This document shows positions 10,175-23,600 of a DNA stretch of 64,000 bases, piece by piece (position 1 is the first letter of the stretch; the number at the start of each line of letters is the position of its first letter). The notes beneath the pieces are model-generated. The model ran no database searches. It was not told where the DNA came from and was given only the letters and a program-made list of their open reading frames with translations. Made by a program: the position numbers and the translations under genes. Location: contig JALBUN010000034.1 in assembly GCA_025174535.1 (NCBI GenBank), positions 288,501-352,500 of the forward strand. The letters run 5' to 3'. The stretch is from Cantharellus purpuraceus (lineage: Eukaryota; Basidiomycota; Agaricomycetes; Cantharellales; Hydnaceae).

Positions 10175-13100
10175 ATGTCGGCGCTCATTAGTCCTCGACG
10201 GCAGGAGCTTTCCCGGCAGCGTGAGGCCATGTATTCAGAGCTAGAATCTGTTCTGGAGGACGAAGCGGACCCTTTAGCCGCATATGACAATTTCGTCAAA
10301 TGGACACTACAGAACTACGTGAATCACTCTGACTCAGGGTTGCTCGAGCTTCTTGAAGAGACTGTTCTCAGATTCAAGGATGATATGCGATACAAGCCAG
10401 GAGACCTCCGTTATGTCAAGCTATGGATACTTTTCGCGAACCACGTAGACAAGCCAGCGGTGGTTTATGCATACATGATGGAGAAAGGGATAGGCAAGCC
10501 ATACTCCTTGTTTTTTGAAGAGTACGCTGAGGCACTGGAGCGGGAAGGACAGTGAGTTTGTCTACGTCGCATACTTTATAACATTGAACCCAAGACGCCC
10601 AGACTTGTGGAAGCAGAGACAGTGATAACACTGGGGATAAGGACACAAGCCAAGCCTTTGAAGCATTTACAAAGATTTCAAGAAGATTACCATACCCGTC
10701 GTACGGCAGGGAAGGCATTGGCTTTGAAGGTGTCGCCTTTCAGAGAGGTTGTTACTATCTCTCTCTACCATACGTTGGCTCATGAGTCTTGCAAGGGCAC
10801 ATGTTCAGCTCGTTTGATAGCCATTCGTACGGACCCTCTGAGAAAGATTGCTCCTCGTCGTCCAGGTTCCACACAGCCGTCCACCTTATCTGTTCCATCA
10901 TATACAGGGCAGCACGACATTTCCATGACTACCACTCAAGCCATGCGCCCCACGGTATCAACACGACCCAATCCTTATGCTCACCTTAATGCTCCCCCGG
11001 CTCCTGGCAAAAAGCCCGAGAAATTGAGGTTTGATTTAACGCTGCTGCTTGAGCCAGACGGCACCGAATACAGTTTTGAGGAAGCCAGAGCTCGACACTT
11101 GGGCCTTCTTGGTAAGAAATGGCCACCCCCTCCACCTCCGAACGCGGTCGCATCGAGTAGCCGAGCTGCTCTTGGCCGTGACAGCATCGCTGGAGAAGGG
11201 TCCGTCAAGGTAGATTTCAATGGCAACGGCAGCAAGATGGCACGGCCATCTAGGCGACAAAGCGTTACAGTCACCATCAATACGAAACAGGCATTAGAGG
11301 ATGTTTTCGATATGTACAACTCGCCCGTGAAGGAGGAGCCTGACGTTGAGAATGCTGTCCCAGTCGAGCCTCAGACAAATGAGATTCCGGCTCTTTTGCA
11401 GACTCCTGTCCCCACAGCCTCCCGTCCAACTGTTTTTCAAGACGAAAATGCGGGTGTGGCCATAACGAGGCCTCGAGGTACCTGTCAAGTTTATACCGGA
11501 AGTTACGTTTCTCTGACTCGTTCTCTTCTTAGCATTTCAACCATATATTGACCAGAGGAGGGAGAACATCACTCCTGGTGCTCCGAAGGTCAGGAGCATG
11601 TTGTGGCTGTAGTGTGTTGGCTGAGTATTTATATAGTTTAAGGCTAGCATGAACAAGACCCCTGGATCCAATGCTTTCACACCAAATGTGCCTCGGAAGG
11701 CTCTTGTTGCCAAGGAACTTGTAACTCCTGTGCCGGTTTTCAAGGTCGTTCGTCCTCAGCAGGCGTCTGTGATACCCGAAGAAAAGCCACTCGCAGAGGC
11801 CAAGGGGGACAAGAAAGGAATCGATGTGTTCGGAGGAGACGACGTGACCGCTGATGAGTTTACGGAGGAATTGACCCATCCACCCCCTCCCCCGCCCCCA
11901 CCACGTTCGTTTGTTCCCTTCGTGGACGGGGACACGGGTAATGGTGCCTTTCAAGCACCCCGTTCGGGAAATGCTTCAGGACCTTCAACTTCAACAACAA
12001 AAATCCTCAAATTCCAAGTGCATCGAGATGAAAATGCTTCCCAATCTCCCGCTATAAGACGACCGATGGGAGGGCAGCGAACGCCAGCACAACTAGTCTT
12101 CAAACTAACGCATCAGGATGAACAGATTCCGCTTGATGAGGATGAGGCGCCAGACGTGGACGATACCATTGAAGATGAGCTTGAGGACCGACAGCGTTTC
12201 TCAAGAAGTGAACGATTTGCCAATTTCGATGTGATGACACCTATAACAGAGCGGACGTTCGAATACACCACAAGCACTCGAGCGATTGGTAGTCCGGGAA
12301 GTGATCATATATCATTGCTCGACCGGGGATTTGTCGCATTGGATGCACAAGGTATTGCTGAAACATTGGCAGCCGAATTGCAAGGAGAGGTGACAGGAGC
12401 CCAAGAGGAGCAGACTGCCGAAGATACAGACGGTGGAGGCCCAGTTGCACTTCTTGGCCCCGAAATCATGGATACTGCAGGGGGCGACGAAAGTGGCTCG
12501 AACTACGCTCTCGCGTCTTTCGAGGAAATACGTGCACCCTTTCGTGTTTCGGACGGATTCACCATCGACCCCAATCACAGCAACTTGCTGTCTTCCGCTG
12601 TCGTCGAATCAACTAGCACAAACCTTAGCCAAGGATCAGTGGGCCAGCCAGGAATCGAACTGCCCAATCCATGCAATCCCTCTGACCCGGACATAGTGTC
12701 GATGATACTATCTTTACTTCCTGTCGAGTCCAATCATCAAAATCTTCAACATCGCGTTGCGAACAACCTGAGCACTATGCACCGTTTCGCTGAGAAGCGA
12801 ATCAGGAGAGGAAGTGGCGCGTCCAGTTCAAGCCGAGTGTCGGACGGCACAGACGGGCTTAGTCTGGACTTGAATGGGGATGTGTTCGAGGTGTTTGATA
12901 AATTGGGAGAAGGTGGCTTTGGTGCCGTATTTATGGCTAAAGATATGAACAAGGCGCGGCGACAGTTTATAGACGATGAAGACGACGAAGACGAGGGAGA
13001 AGATGATGGTTTGGTAGCTGTGAAAGCCGTGCGCCCTACCAACCTCTGGGAATCATATATGCTACGCCGTATCATTTCTGCTGTCCCAGAGGTCTTTCGT

Positions 13101-13907
13101 CGATCGATCATCCGGCCACACCGATTATACGCCTTCAAAGACGAAAGTTTCCTCATCCTCGACCTGTGTCAGCAAGGGACGTTGCTCGAGATTGTAAATC
13201 GTGCGACGGGGATTGGCATTGGGCAACCTGGTGGGGGTTTAGATGAACTTTTGGCGATGTTTTTCACGGTGGAACTGTTACGCGTGCTGCAAGGCTTGCA
13301 TGATCACGGGTTTATCCACGGCGATCTCAAGATCGATAATTGCTTGATCCGCTTGGAAGACGTTCCGGGCGGGGCTTCTGCCTGGTCCAGTGAGTATAGT
13401 CCTTCCGGGGAGGGTGGCTGGGCCAGTAAGGGTATCAAGCTCATCGATTTTGGAAGAACAATCGACACAAAACTCTATCCCGCCGGTCAAACCTTTGTGG
13501 CTGATTGGAAGACGGATGCACGCGATTGCGCCGAGATGCGGGAGGGTCGGCCGTGGACCTTCCAAACTGACTACGCTGGCCTTGCAAGTATCGTTTATTG
13601 CATGCTGTTTGGAAAGTATATCGAGACTGTGGAGGTCATGAGTCCCGAGGGCAAGCAGGAGATCAAGCCTTCCCAGTCGATGAAACGGTATTGGCAGATG
13701 GACTTGTGGAATCGACTGTTCAACGCTTTATTGAATCCGTGCCAACTTCGCCCCGACGGCTCGCTCCCAGTCACTAATGAGCTCGTTAGTTTACGCATGG
13801 AGTTGGAAACGTGGATGCAAAGTAACTGCAATAAAGCGGGGAAGAATCTGAAGGGCATGTTGAAGAAAATTGAGATCGCGTCATTGCGCAGGATCTCACA
13901 CATGTAG
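10175..13907 (+). CDS. BUB1: Spindle-checkpoint kinase BUB1 (MadBub type)
   Basis: This kinase works in mitotic checkpoint signalling at kinetochores, where it binds Bub3 and phosphorylates histone H2A. Start MSALISPRRQELSRQ is at 10175. The N-terminal Mad3/BUB1 TPR region spans about residues 10-155 (WTLQNYVNHSDSG, DLRYVKLWILFANHVDKP, TLGIRTQAKPLKHLQRF). A Bub3-binding GLEBS-type motif (EYSFEEARA) lies near residue 280. Three introns fit: about 10553-10604, 11477-11532 and 11590-11640. A long acidic middle region follows. The kinase domain has GEGGFGAVF, VAVKAV (Lys), HGDLKIDN (HGD replaces HRD, as usual in BUB1) and LIDFGR. REN and DEN sequences stand where KEN boxes would be expected; I see no exact KEN. 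The product is about 1,190 residues, convergent with the next gene. Confidence 0.95.
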
Positions 13908-13986
13908 AGGATCTTCTATCCTCTTGTGTACTAGTCTCCGTCATCACCCAGCTACACTGCATCTTGTTTATAACTCTCAAAGGAAC

Positions 13987-14002
13987 AAAAAAAAAAAAAA
14001 AA
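13987..14002. other. A-tract between convergent 3' ends
   Basis: A run of 16 adenines lies 80 bp past the BUB1 stop, in the 236-bp gap between two convergent genes. Both 3' UTRs and polyadenylation sites must fall in this gap. Confidence 0.6.
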
Positions 14003-14143
14003 CAAAGCGAAATCACAACACGATCCCATCCGAATGACGAGTAGATACACGGAGAACACTTGCTCAAAGGCCAGATACGGCGACTGAACTAACTCCCCCA
14101 CCGTGTACGTACCACCCTAGACCCTATGAGACCCTATGCTTCG

Positions 14144-17100
14144 TCAAGCATGCCCCACGCCGCCCATAGGCACCGGAGGCGGGCCATTCTCATAGTTGCC
14201 GTGAGGCGGACCATTCGGGGGCGGAGGCATCATCATTTGGTAGGGGACAGCGTGCGAAACTGCAGTTTGGGGCAAGTCCAAGTCAATCAGAGCTTCCAAA
14301 CTCATGAGGGGAAAGAGAGACAGACGTTGTGGACTTTGGTGGTACGCATACGCATGTGCGTGTGGTGGCATAGGTGTGGGCGGCATAGATCCACGGCCTG
14401 CACCGTTAGGGGGTGGTGGATAGGCCCCGGGAGGGGGGGGCTGCATATATTGCTGCGGGGCTGCAAATGGGACACAATGAGCCTTTCCCGACCCAAGTCA
14501 TGAAATGAGAGCAAAGCGCTTACGTGGCATGTTTCCCATCGAAGGTGGGGGAGCATACATGGCTTCTATCCCGGACGTTAGCGTCTTTCAACCAAATAAG
14601 AAATAATTGAAAACGCACGGTGACCATTTGGAGGCATAGGCGGATAATGCATAGGTTGCAAGAATGGGGATGGAATATAACTTCCGGGTGGGGCAGATGG
14701 AGGTGCACCGGCCATCATCGGCTGCTGGGGTGGCTTCGCATAGGTCAACACCCTACCGGTATCGTCGCGATACCAGTCAATACTGACCTGACCTGGGTAA
14801 GCGTACGGAGCATATGCATACACCATTCCGTATCCACGGGCTGCCGCGGCATGCTGATCTTCCTCGTATGGAGGAGGAGGGGGTGCAGGTGGACCAGTGG
14901 GAGGTATGTGCTGTGGCATCGGCTGTGCCGCGACAGGGGTAGGGAGAGTAGGAAACATCGTTATATAGCGCTTGCCATTGTATGGCCACATGGCAGCTGC
15001 AGGGACATATTTACTCACAAGCCTCAGGAATAAGAAACTCAGTTGTGCTCACTAATACTCGATGCTTCTGCAACCTTGGCATTCTTGAACGGGTTGAAGT
15101 CGTCCTTTACGTGCACTGGCGTGCCCTTCTTGAGCACACGAGTACCGAAGAACGGATTAGGCGTGGAAGGATTCTAAGCAGTGGGAGTCAAGTTCACTGC
15201 TTGGAATCAAAGCAATAGTAAAACCAACCTGTGTTACCGGCTCCGCAGGCTTTGACTTTGGCGACTGCGATGGCGCCTATTGCATCGTAAGTATAGATGG
15301 TAGGGCAGGCGTGATGCATGAAAACTTACGACAGGTTTGAAAGAGGGTGCATTCGCCTTCAACCTGAATGGGCTTGCGTTGGCGTTCAACTTGACCGCTG
15401 GGTCGTTCGAGGGACTTGCACCGCTCTCCTTATCCTCCTTCTCCTTCTCCTTGTCTTGGGTGGTTCCCGTGGTAGAAGGATTCGCCCCCTTGGCTTTACT
15501 TGGATTGAAGGGCGGGATCTTCTGAATGACCATTGGTATGCGTGCGGGTTGGCTCTCTTTCTTCTGAGCAGCACCGGCTGGCATGGGCTTGGTGACCCCA
15601 GCTGCGGGTGCAGATGCTTTGGGCTTGGCCTGCGTGGGAGGAGATGCGGGTGCTGGTCTGGCAATTGGCGCACTGGACGAGTGGCTCATGCCAATAGAGC
15701 GGGCAGCAGCTGAGGTGGCATCCCGGGAGGCCTTTTCGCGAATTTGCTTCTGCTTTTCTTCATCCTTTGCGAGAATTACGACGAGATCCTCCGGAATCGG
15801 CTTGTTCAACTACAGAATCGATAGGAGGTCTGAGGAGGCATGGTAACAACCTGGTGGCGCCACATACCTTGAAGTTCTGGCTAAACTTGACAAGCTCCGA
15901 CATGCGCTTGTCCATTTCATTCTTGACGATAGCTTGTCGCTTCTGCGTCAGCCGATGCTTCTCGTTTGTTACAAAGTCGCGGAATGTCGGGATAAGATCG
16001 GAGGGTGGCTGCTTTGGGGGAGCAGCTCGTCAGCTCAGAGTTCGATGAACTTCTGTTTAGTACCAAACCTTGGTAGAGGGAGACGGTGTGCCAGTAGGTG
16101 GGCTGGTAGGTTTTGAGGAACTTGTCGAGGTGGAATCCGTGACTGATACTTTGGGAATTTCTGTCGATGTCTGCGTTGTTCCTGAGGATGCAGCCGGCTT
16201 GGCAGCCTGAGGCACATTGTTTCCAGAGCCAGCACGGCGAGCTGGTGGGACGTAGGCATTAGCCCCTCGGACAACACCTGCATACCTATGGAAGCGATCA
16301 TTATTCAACACATGAAGAAAGTACGCAGAGATACACACTTGTCTTCCTCGTTGATACCACTATCATCGACTGTAAGATTTCTTTCCTCTGCCACGTGAGG
16401 GTTTGAGGTAGTAGACTTGGGGATCATCAGGATACGGATGCTCTGCCTCAAAGATGGCCACGTACACCCATAATTTCATTCGCTAGCGCCTGTGCCTTCC
16501 GTTCTCTCTCTTTGAAGTCAGGAGTGGAACGGTCGATCTTGGTAGTATAAAGGCTCTCGTCAAATGATGCCTTTACGCCAAACAAGTTTTCATTGGCCGC
16601 AAACTGGTCCCACCCATTGGGTGCGGTGTTACCAGGACCAAATGTCGCCTCATCGCCACGGATGCCAGCGCCTCCCGATGGCATCACTGGAAGTGAGCCA
16701 TCAGGTTGCCACGCCTGCAACTCCCTCTCCCGACGCCCTGCACCACCGCCGCCACTAATGTCGGTGTCCGTGCGGAAATCGCCATTCAGCTTGGAAGCCG
16801 CGTCTGAGGAGGATCCGGCATTGGACCAATGGGCAAGACTACCAGCAGGGAGAGTAACTGTCTCCTTCAGGGGTGTGCTCGGATTTGCCAAGTCCTTGAC
16901 GTCCTTGAGCTGTAGAGCAGCATCGCCTTCTGCCGCTGCAGGCACAGAGAGGAGGGAGCCTTCATAACGTTGGCCCGAGCGTGTGGATACGACGATGGTC
17001 GACCCAATAAGAGATGGCGGGGGTAGTGGCGTATCGGGAGCTGCACCGTTGGTCTGAGCACCTAATGTGGGAAATTGTTGCGATAACCGGGGACTCTGGT

Positions 17101-17295
17101 TGGGAGGGGGTTGTATGTATGCATTAGAAGGCGGATTAGAGGAACCGCGCCAGGCGGGGGCACGCCTGCAAGGGTTGGCATGGTTAGCACGAGGACAAGG
17201 GCGGGTGCGGGTGGGACTGACCTGGGCGGATTGGAGTCCTGCAACCCTGGTCCCTTGCGAGGTGGATTGGATTTGTTTCGTACGGCGGCAGCCAT
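14144..17295 (-). CDS. PBP1: Ataxin-2 homologue Pbp1
   Basis: This RNA-binding protein of stress granules interacts with poly(A)-binding protein. It starts MAAAVRNKSNPPRKG at 17295; the frame stays open 5' of this ATG but contains no other ATG. A divergent Lsm (SM-ATX) segment reads GSTIVVSTRSGQRYEGSL followed by ALQLKDVKDL. The LsmAD domain is unmistakable: NGWDQFAANENLFGVKASF, ESLYTTKID, AQALANEIMG. A PAM2-like motif (APSFKP, preceded by LNANASPF) lies near 15340. The C-terminal third is Pro/Gly/Tyr-rich (PPPPPYEEDQ, QPPPPGAYPPPP), typical of phase-separating ataxin-2 tails. The stop is a TGA at 14144-14146. Around ten introns interrupt it. Length, roughly 720 residues, fits fungal Pbp1. 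Confidence 0.92.
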
Positions 17296-18788
17296 AGGAA
17301 GATGATATGAAGAAAAGAGTTGGGCTGACTGCTTAAAGATCCTGTCAAACGGTCCCGATAGCGAAGACTTGCCGATATGAAAAGACAAGGAGGGCTCTCT
17401 GAGCAGAGGACTCGAAGCAGAATTTTGAAACAAGGATAGTTTGCGGAAAGCGCGAGTAGAAGTAGCAAGTGGGTTCACCAGCGTCGGGGTGTAGGACAAG
17501 GTTCCAACGAGTACCCCAGTCACCCGCGCCAATTCTAGTCACTCCTCAACACGCTCTCTCTCTCTTTCCCATATCTCTTACTCTAACTCTCCCAGATAAC
17601 TCCTCCCACAAACAATCTGTCCTACTCGCCGCCGCAGGCAGCACACAACCTGTCGAGCTCACCGCCAGCACCCGGGGTCCCACACTGCCTCAGCGCGGAA
17701 CCAGATTTGCTACTACAGCAGTCAACCAGCTTCCGCGAACGCGCTTCTCCAGCGCGTGCTGGCGGTCCCATTTCAAAATAGAGACACACTGCTCTTTGCC
17801 CTCCAAGAATCGAGGTACCACGCGTGATCTGGCACTTCAACAGCGAGCCCACCATCTCCCCGCCTGATCTGTTCGACCGAGACTCTCGCGCGGTGATGCT
17901 GTCGAATACAGTGCCTTCACTTTCTCCACGCCAAGTGTGAAGAAAAACCGTGCGTTGTTTTGACGCGCGTGTCAATCAGGCTCACTGTTACAACGGCTAG
18001 ATAAGGGTCCCCCCCATCAAACACAGCCACACTAGCTGAGCCGGGAGCGTAGTTGACTGCCGTGGGATCGAGGCCTCCTACCTTTCACAGCCGGTTCGAG
18101 ATGAAGCCAACCATCCATCTTACTGGAACAAAACACGCCGATCAGCATGTTCACCCGTGCAACACGATGTGTCGTGCAACGGCTGTCTCGGCGCACTGTT
18201 TGAAATGGGGGTCGCATCTAGCCAACACAACATTGTCCCAAAATGCTCCATCACGTCCTCCCGTGAACCACGAATCGAGCGAATGGATTCAGTGCTGTGT
18301 GTCACTGGCATGACCCTGTGCACCACCTTTGTTTATGTCAAAACGCTTGAAGCGGATGACCATAACAGGTACATGAACCATGCTTTTCCAGCACATGATT
18401 ACTTAAAGCACCTTCCATTCATAAAATGACGCACGAACCTGAATCACATATCTCACCATATTTTCTCGTACTTATCACTTAGTCGCAATAGAAACACCAA
18501 TAATCGTAAAGAACCCAGACGTTGGTCATCCAATGCTAGTTCCAAGCTGATCGGAAGCTCAAAAATCAACTGATAGTTATTCGGTGGTAACCAATGCACA
18601 GCAACCCATGTTCGAACCGTTCTTATTGCACTTTCATAACGCGCAGGTCGTACCAAAAGATGCCAGATGTCAGCTTTGAGTCCCTCACTAAAGGGACGAG
18701 ATGACCGGCTACGTAAATCGACTCGCGGAAATACTGGTCAAGAATGTATAATAGGAACTTCACTATGTGGTACAAAGTTCTTAGTTAG
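17296..18788. other. Intergenic, no gene recognised
   Basis: This includes the PBP1 upstream region, which contains a CT-rich stretch near 17550-17600, and the protease 3' flank. Overlapping frames on both strands near 17470-17975 are Ser/Arg-rich and show no family features. Confidence 0.5.
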
Positions 18789-20381
18789 TTAGTTGGTCGT
18801 TGCATCAGTAAAATGAGTGTTTGCGAATCCAATACGATGATGGTCCGTGTCATACACGGTGTAGAAACGCTGACTGTCAAGGAGAAGAGGGCGCGTCAGT
18901 ACGCTGAAATAGGGGAAGAACAACAAAAGCCGTACAGCCAAACAAAGCCGTTGATGAACTGAATTGCAGTGGGATCAATCGGAATAGCCCCACTATCCGC
19001 AACGATGAGGTAGATTGCGTTCTCCTCGCCTCCAATGACTACGTTCTGGCTCCGAGGCCAAATCTGCGCATTGGGTATGAATTCAAGGTGAATACCACCA
19101 ATGTTGAAGAACAAGCTCTCAAGCTTTTTGAATTGAGCATCCGATATTTTCAACAGTCCCGTAGTTGGGTCGAGTTTACCACCTGTAGCAGTCTGGTATC
19201 TCTGGAACGCATCACTGGGCAAAAGCAAGAGTGTGGTTCCCGTGTCGACGATCCCATCACTAAATACGGGGTTATCAAAGATTGGAGTCGAGGAACCGTA
19301 AGTAACGGTCTGTGTGATACCCCAGAATGATGAGGACGGCGATCTCTCGGTCACGCCAACATATCGGATGGGGCTGATGAATTTCGAAGAATCCTAAAAG
19401 TGTATTACTGTAAGCGCAACGGAAAAATGATCCGTGACAAAACAGCCGTACTGTTCCGCCAAAGTCGAGCTGGCCACTTTTCTCATTTAACTCTATGGTA
19501 GGCTCAAATGAAATCCCTACTGAAGCGGCCGAAATCAGCCGTTGTGACTTGAGGTTCTGCGCAAAACTTTACATTAGACACCTCGCAACAAGACTACGAG
19601 AGAGAACATACGTCTGTAACGGTTGGAATGGATGCGGATGTATCTGGGGAAAGAGTACCGACAGTGAGATCCGCAGGTCCTATGCCGAGAATCCCATCGG
19701 CCCCTGTGATTCCTTGAGCCTGAGTAGCAACGCCAATGGACTGTGCTTTGATAGATGCTGAGCCGAGAGTTACAGTATCCGTGTCTGATAGAAAGGATAA
19801 AGCACACGAAACCTCTGAAGCCAGACGAAGACTCACATTCATTGCCTGTGAAGCTACCAGAGCCATATGAAACAAACACCGTATTCGATGTCTTGTGGCT
19901 CGTCTTGGTGACCACATAACGCTTCCCAGCGCCCACCCAGGTGTTCGACGATCCCGTATCCACTATGAGGGCATCTGGATACCCACCAGAATGTCAGGAA
20001 TACAACATTTTCACGCGAATGCATCTGACGCACATGAAGTGGGGGGGCTTCCGACGCCGACCTCACAGATATAGGTCACCTATAAAAGAATAAACAACGA
20101 TTGCTCATGATAGCATTGGATAACACACGTACGCCAGGATTGGCAATGGTCACAGGAACCTGTTTACGCGGCTGCAACCCTCTACGATGCTGCGCGACCT
20201 GTGCACGGATCGCTGCAAAGCGGGCCCTATCAGCTTCGAGCAATGCAAGAGAGCCTCCCGTCGCGTTTATCCGCGCGGCGATAGGGAGCGAGATGGGGGA
20301 GTCATGGATTTGCAGAACCGGAGATCCACCAACGACAGTTAGGGCGAGCAAAGTCAAGGAAAGTGCGGACAAGACAGTCAT
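18789..20381 (-). CDS. Secreted aspartic protease, family A1 (polyporopepsin-like)
   Basis: This is a pepsin-fold endopeptidase. The first ATG is at 20381 (MTVLSALSLTLLALTVVGG, a signal peptide); a longer frame to 20396 would begin with GTG. A propeptide follows (LEADRARFAAIRAQ). The mature part contains both catalytic triads, LIVDTGSSNTW and GIVDTGTTLLLL, plus the flap-region YGSGSFTG and DGILGIGPADLTVG. The last exon, RFYTVYDTDHHRIGFAN, is reached by an intron starting at the GTTTGG after FINGF; the stop is a TAA at 18789-18791. Six or so introns are present. The length of about 400 residues suits the family. It probably acts outside the cell or in the vacuole; the missing long C-terminus argues against a GPI-anchored yapsin. 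Confidence 0.92.
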
Positions 20382-20666
20382 GTTGAACGAGAGCACCGCC
20401 GATGCCGAACTAGGTATTTCAGCAGAGCTTTATATTGCTCAGCCCTCATGGCATCTTGAAGAGCGCTAGTCAGGTTGCCCTTCAAAGTGCACGATATGGA
20501 AGAAAGGCTGGTGCTGTCAGTCATCGATCATCCTCAGGTCACGTGATGAAGACAACTGAATGAGCCGCTCACAGCGGGAACTCCTGTGACCCTGAAAGCG
20601 AAATGCGCTCTGATCTTCCCCCATGTCGTCAATACACGTTTACATGCCCCAGTTAAAAAGATCCAT

Positions 20667-23600
20667 TCAATACGACACTCCTTCTACCATTTCTCGTGCC
20701 TCCTTTACCATTCCTGCCCATCGCATCCGGCATCTCGCAAACTTTGCGCTTCGATGCTCGGATTCCAACGCCGTCGTCACTGGTAAAAGCCTTTGATTTC
20801 CTTTGCGCTTCAGCACCGTGAAAAACGCATGGACACCAAGCCTGGAGTTCCGGTTAATGAGCGTCAACCGAAGACAAAGGGCGTTTTACTCACCAGGTGA
20901 CAGATAGTTCATTAATAGTACATGTAGCGCCATGAGCACGCCCAATCCGCCCCGCAGTCTTTGAACGCAAGGCTGTATATGTAAACCTTACCATCTTGTG
21001 AATAACATCTGCAAACCAGCCGTGTTCAACGTTGTCACACTCGAACATGATGCACTTACTCAAAAGGAACTTCGTCACACCTTTCTTACTCAGATTGATC
21101 CCCCAACCGCGGATATAGCAGTACATCTTCATCGCTGCAAGAAGGAAACTTTGATATATATTTCGATACACAACTCGCTCCGAGTTTAGCGAAGTGTCGC
21201 AAAAGATCGCATGACTCTTTAGTCTTGCCATCCTATACAATGTGAATAGGTTATGCTAAAGAGCTGGAAACAACGGTGAAGACACACTGTAGCATTTTGT
21301 GTTCAAATGCTGCGCCAGGTCTGCGCCCCCTTTCGATGGTCAATGTATCACCAATGTCTGGTGCGTCCTGTTCAGATATGTATGCTGTGAAGCGATGTGC
21401 CACTTACGACACTCTCTGTACCGCATATAATCTGCTGAAACTGACAGGTTGTTCATATCAATAAGGAGGCCACACCAAGGAAATTCTGTTTCAGAAGCGG
21501 TGAGCTATGCATGTGAGCTCCGCCCTCGGCACTAACCTTTCTGTCCCGGAAAAACTTGGTTCATGACATGCTCACCAGCATGGAAATTTATCAGCGTCTT
21601 CTCTACAGATATGAAACAGCCGTATTCAGGGTGTCCTGATGCATCAGAAGCGCTCGCATTGAATCGTTTGATCGTAAAGCATCCGGCGTGACATACCGGC
21701 CACCATCATGTCTAAAAACCGTTTGGCTTTGCCCTTGTCTGCTGAAACAAAGAGATAATCATCAACAAGTCTACACAGCATCTGTTTGTTGATGAAATGT
21801 AAATTAACTTGTCCAATTCAGTGTATGATACAATTAAGCTTACACTCTCGGCGTCTTCGGTGAAGTTGAATGTTTTTGTTTCCAAATCCCCGTAGAAGAA
21901 CGAGCATAATATTGTTGAGAGAACAGAACCTTGTGGGATGCCGACCGTCTGGCGGTAATAGTCTTGCCCGATCTTTCGCGATCATAGATCGGTGATCAGT
22001 GATCAAATGACGCACACATTCGGCACACATACTTTTACTATATTCTCTGTGACATGCTCCTTTAACAGTTGAAGTATATCCTCACGATCTTCATATGGAT
22101 AAACGACCTTCACAGACCATAAGCAGTTGGCTGCACGCAACTCCAAATTAGACTGACTTGATCGACGAAGACAGCATGGCGTAACATCTCCGCAAGCTTA
22201 GTCGCATATGTAAGAAAATGAGGGTGATCCGCTGCTCATGTCAAATTTACAATATTATATAAAGAAGCACTGTCTTACCCTCTGGGCATGCTCTTTTCCA
22301 AAACATGCGTTGTATTTTTCCAGCCACAGGGAGAAGGCGTGAGAATCTCTGTATCATGTATCCATCCTAACGTGCGTACCGCCGGAACAGACTGAGGACT
22401 GGATCTATGTGCGCTGGGTTTGCTGCTTACCTCTGATAGTATGCGTTGTAAGATCTCAAGGAGTTTATTCTGCTCGATTGAATCGAAACAAGTGCGCACA
22501 TCGACTTTGACGAAATAAAGCTTGGGGCTACCATTTGTGTTAGATATAACATACATTCCCTGGGGTTGTCTTACATGGAGCCGTGTCTTTCCATCAGGCG
22601 CGTCTTGAAGTTCTTCAACTTCGCATAAATCTCGTTGGGGCCAAACACCGAAGCACCGAGAAGTTCCGGTTGATTGTCCTACCATATGTTAGGGCGACAT
22701 AATGAACAGTAGATTCCCACGGTACCAACCTTCTCATATGTGAGAATTTGAAATGCGGCTTGCAGGACCTGGTTGATTGAGAGTGCAGGAGACCCGTCCG
22801 GCTAGCCATATGTAAGTCACCAAACGATCGGGACACATGATACTGGACCGACTTGTCGTTGTGAAGACTTGCGCCTTAAATTCACAATTGGTCGCACACC
22901 AGTCTCCTTCGGAAGAAGCCGGACGAAAGAAAAGTCAAGTCTCCGTTGGCGAAGAATCTCCTGAGCGTCGTCCTGAATGTTCTCATTAACGTATATGTAC
23001 ACAGACGCTCGTGGACAATCCCTTACAGGGTTCAATTTCTCAAAGGTGCCTTTGGTTAGCTGCTCTATGAGGGGTCGACAGAGAGCAGCCCAATCATCCT
23101 GTCGGAAATAGAGCACCCGTTGGCGAAATGCAGCTGATTCTGTAGCATAAAAAGACGTCTAGCAAATGAAGTGTTGGCAAGACCATAATCGAAATGGGGG
23201 CATACTCACCCTAAGCACTGGGATGACAAATGAATCAAAGTACCAGTAGAGAAACTCTTCCACAAGTTCACGTCGCTTAATAGCGTCGGTAACAGACGGT
23301 CTTTGGTGGCGAGCCGCGTGATTCCGAGGGAGAAGCCAATCACACTCTTGAGTACTGAAGCCTTGGAGAACCGAATGCAGTGTGAGTGACTCAAACCGGC
23401 GCCCTTTGATAAACTGCTCCACATCTGCAAACCCAAATGAGATACATTTGTGGTATCGTGATAGAGGGAGTTACATTTCATGATAGTCTTGAAGTTTTTC
23501 TGACAGCCCCAGAATGCTTTTGGGATGACGGCCTGCGTCACTTTAAACACATATCGAAAGACCTGCAAGATATATCAATTGTTTGTCACAGTCGGAGAGA

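Noticed and set aside
17296..17532. Longer N-terminus for Pbp1
   Set aside because: The upstream frame contains no ATG; it begins with TTG, and the extension has no family similarity.
20382..20396. Upstream start for the aspartic protease
   Set aside because: The codon is GTG; the first ATG is at 20381 and directly opens a good signal peptide.
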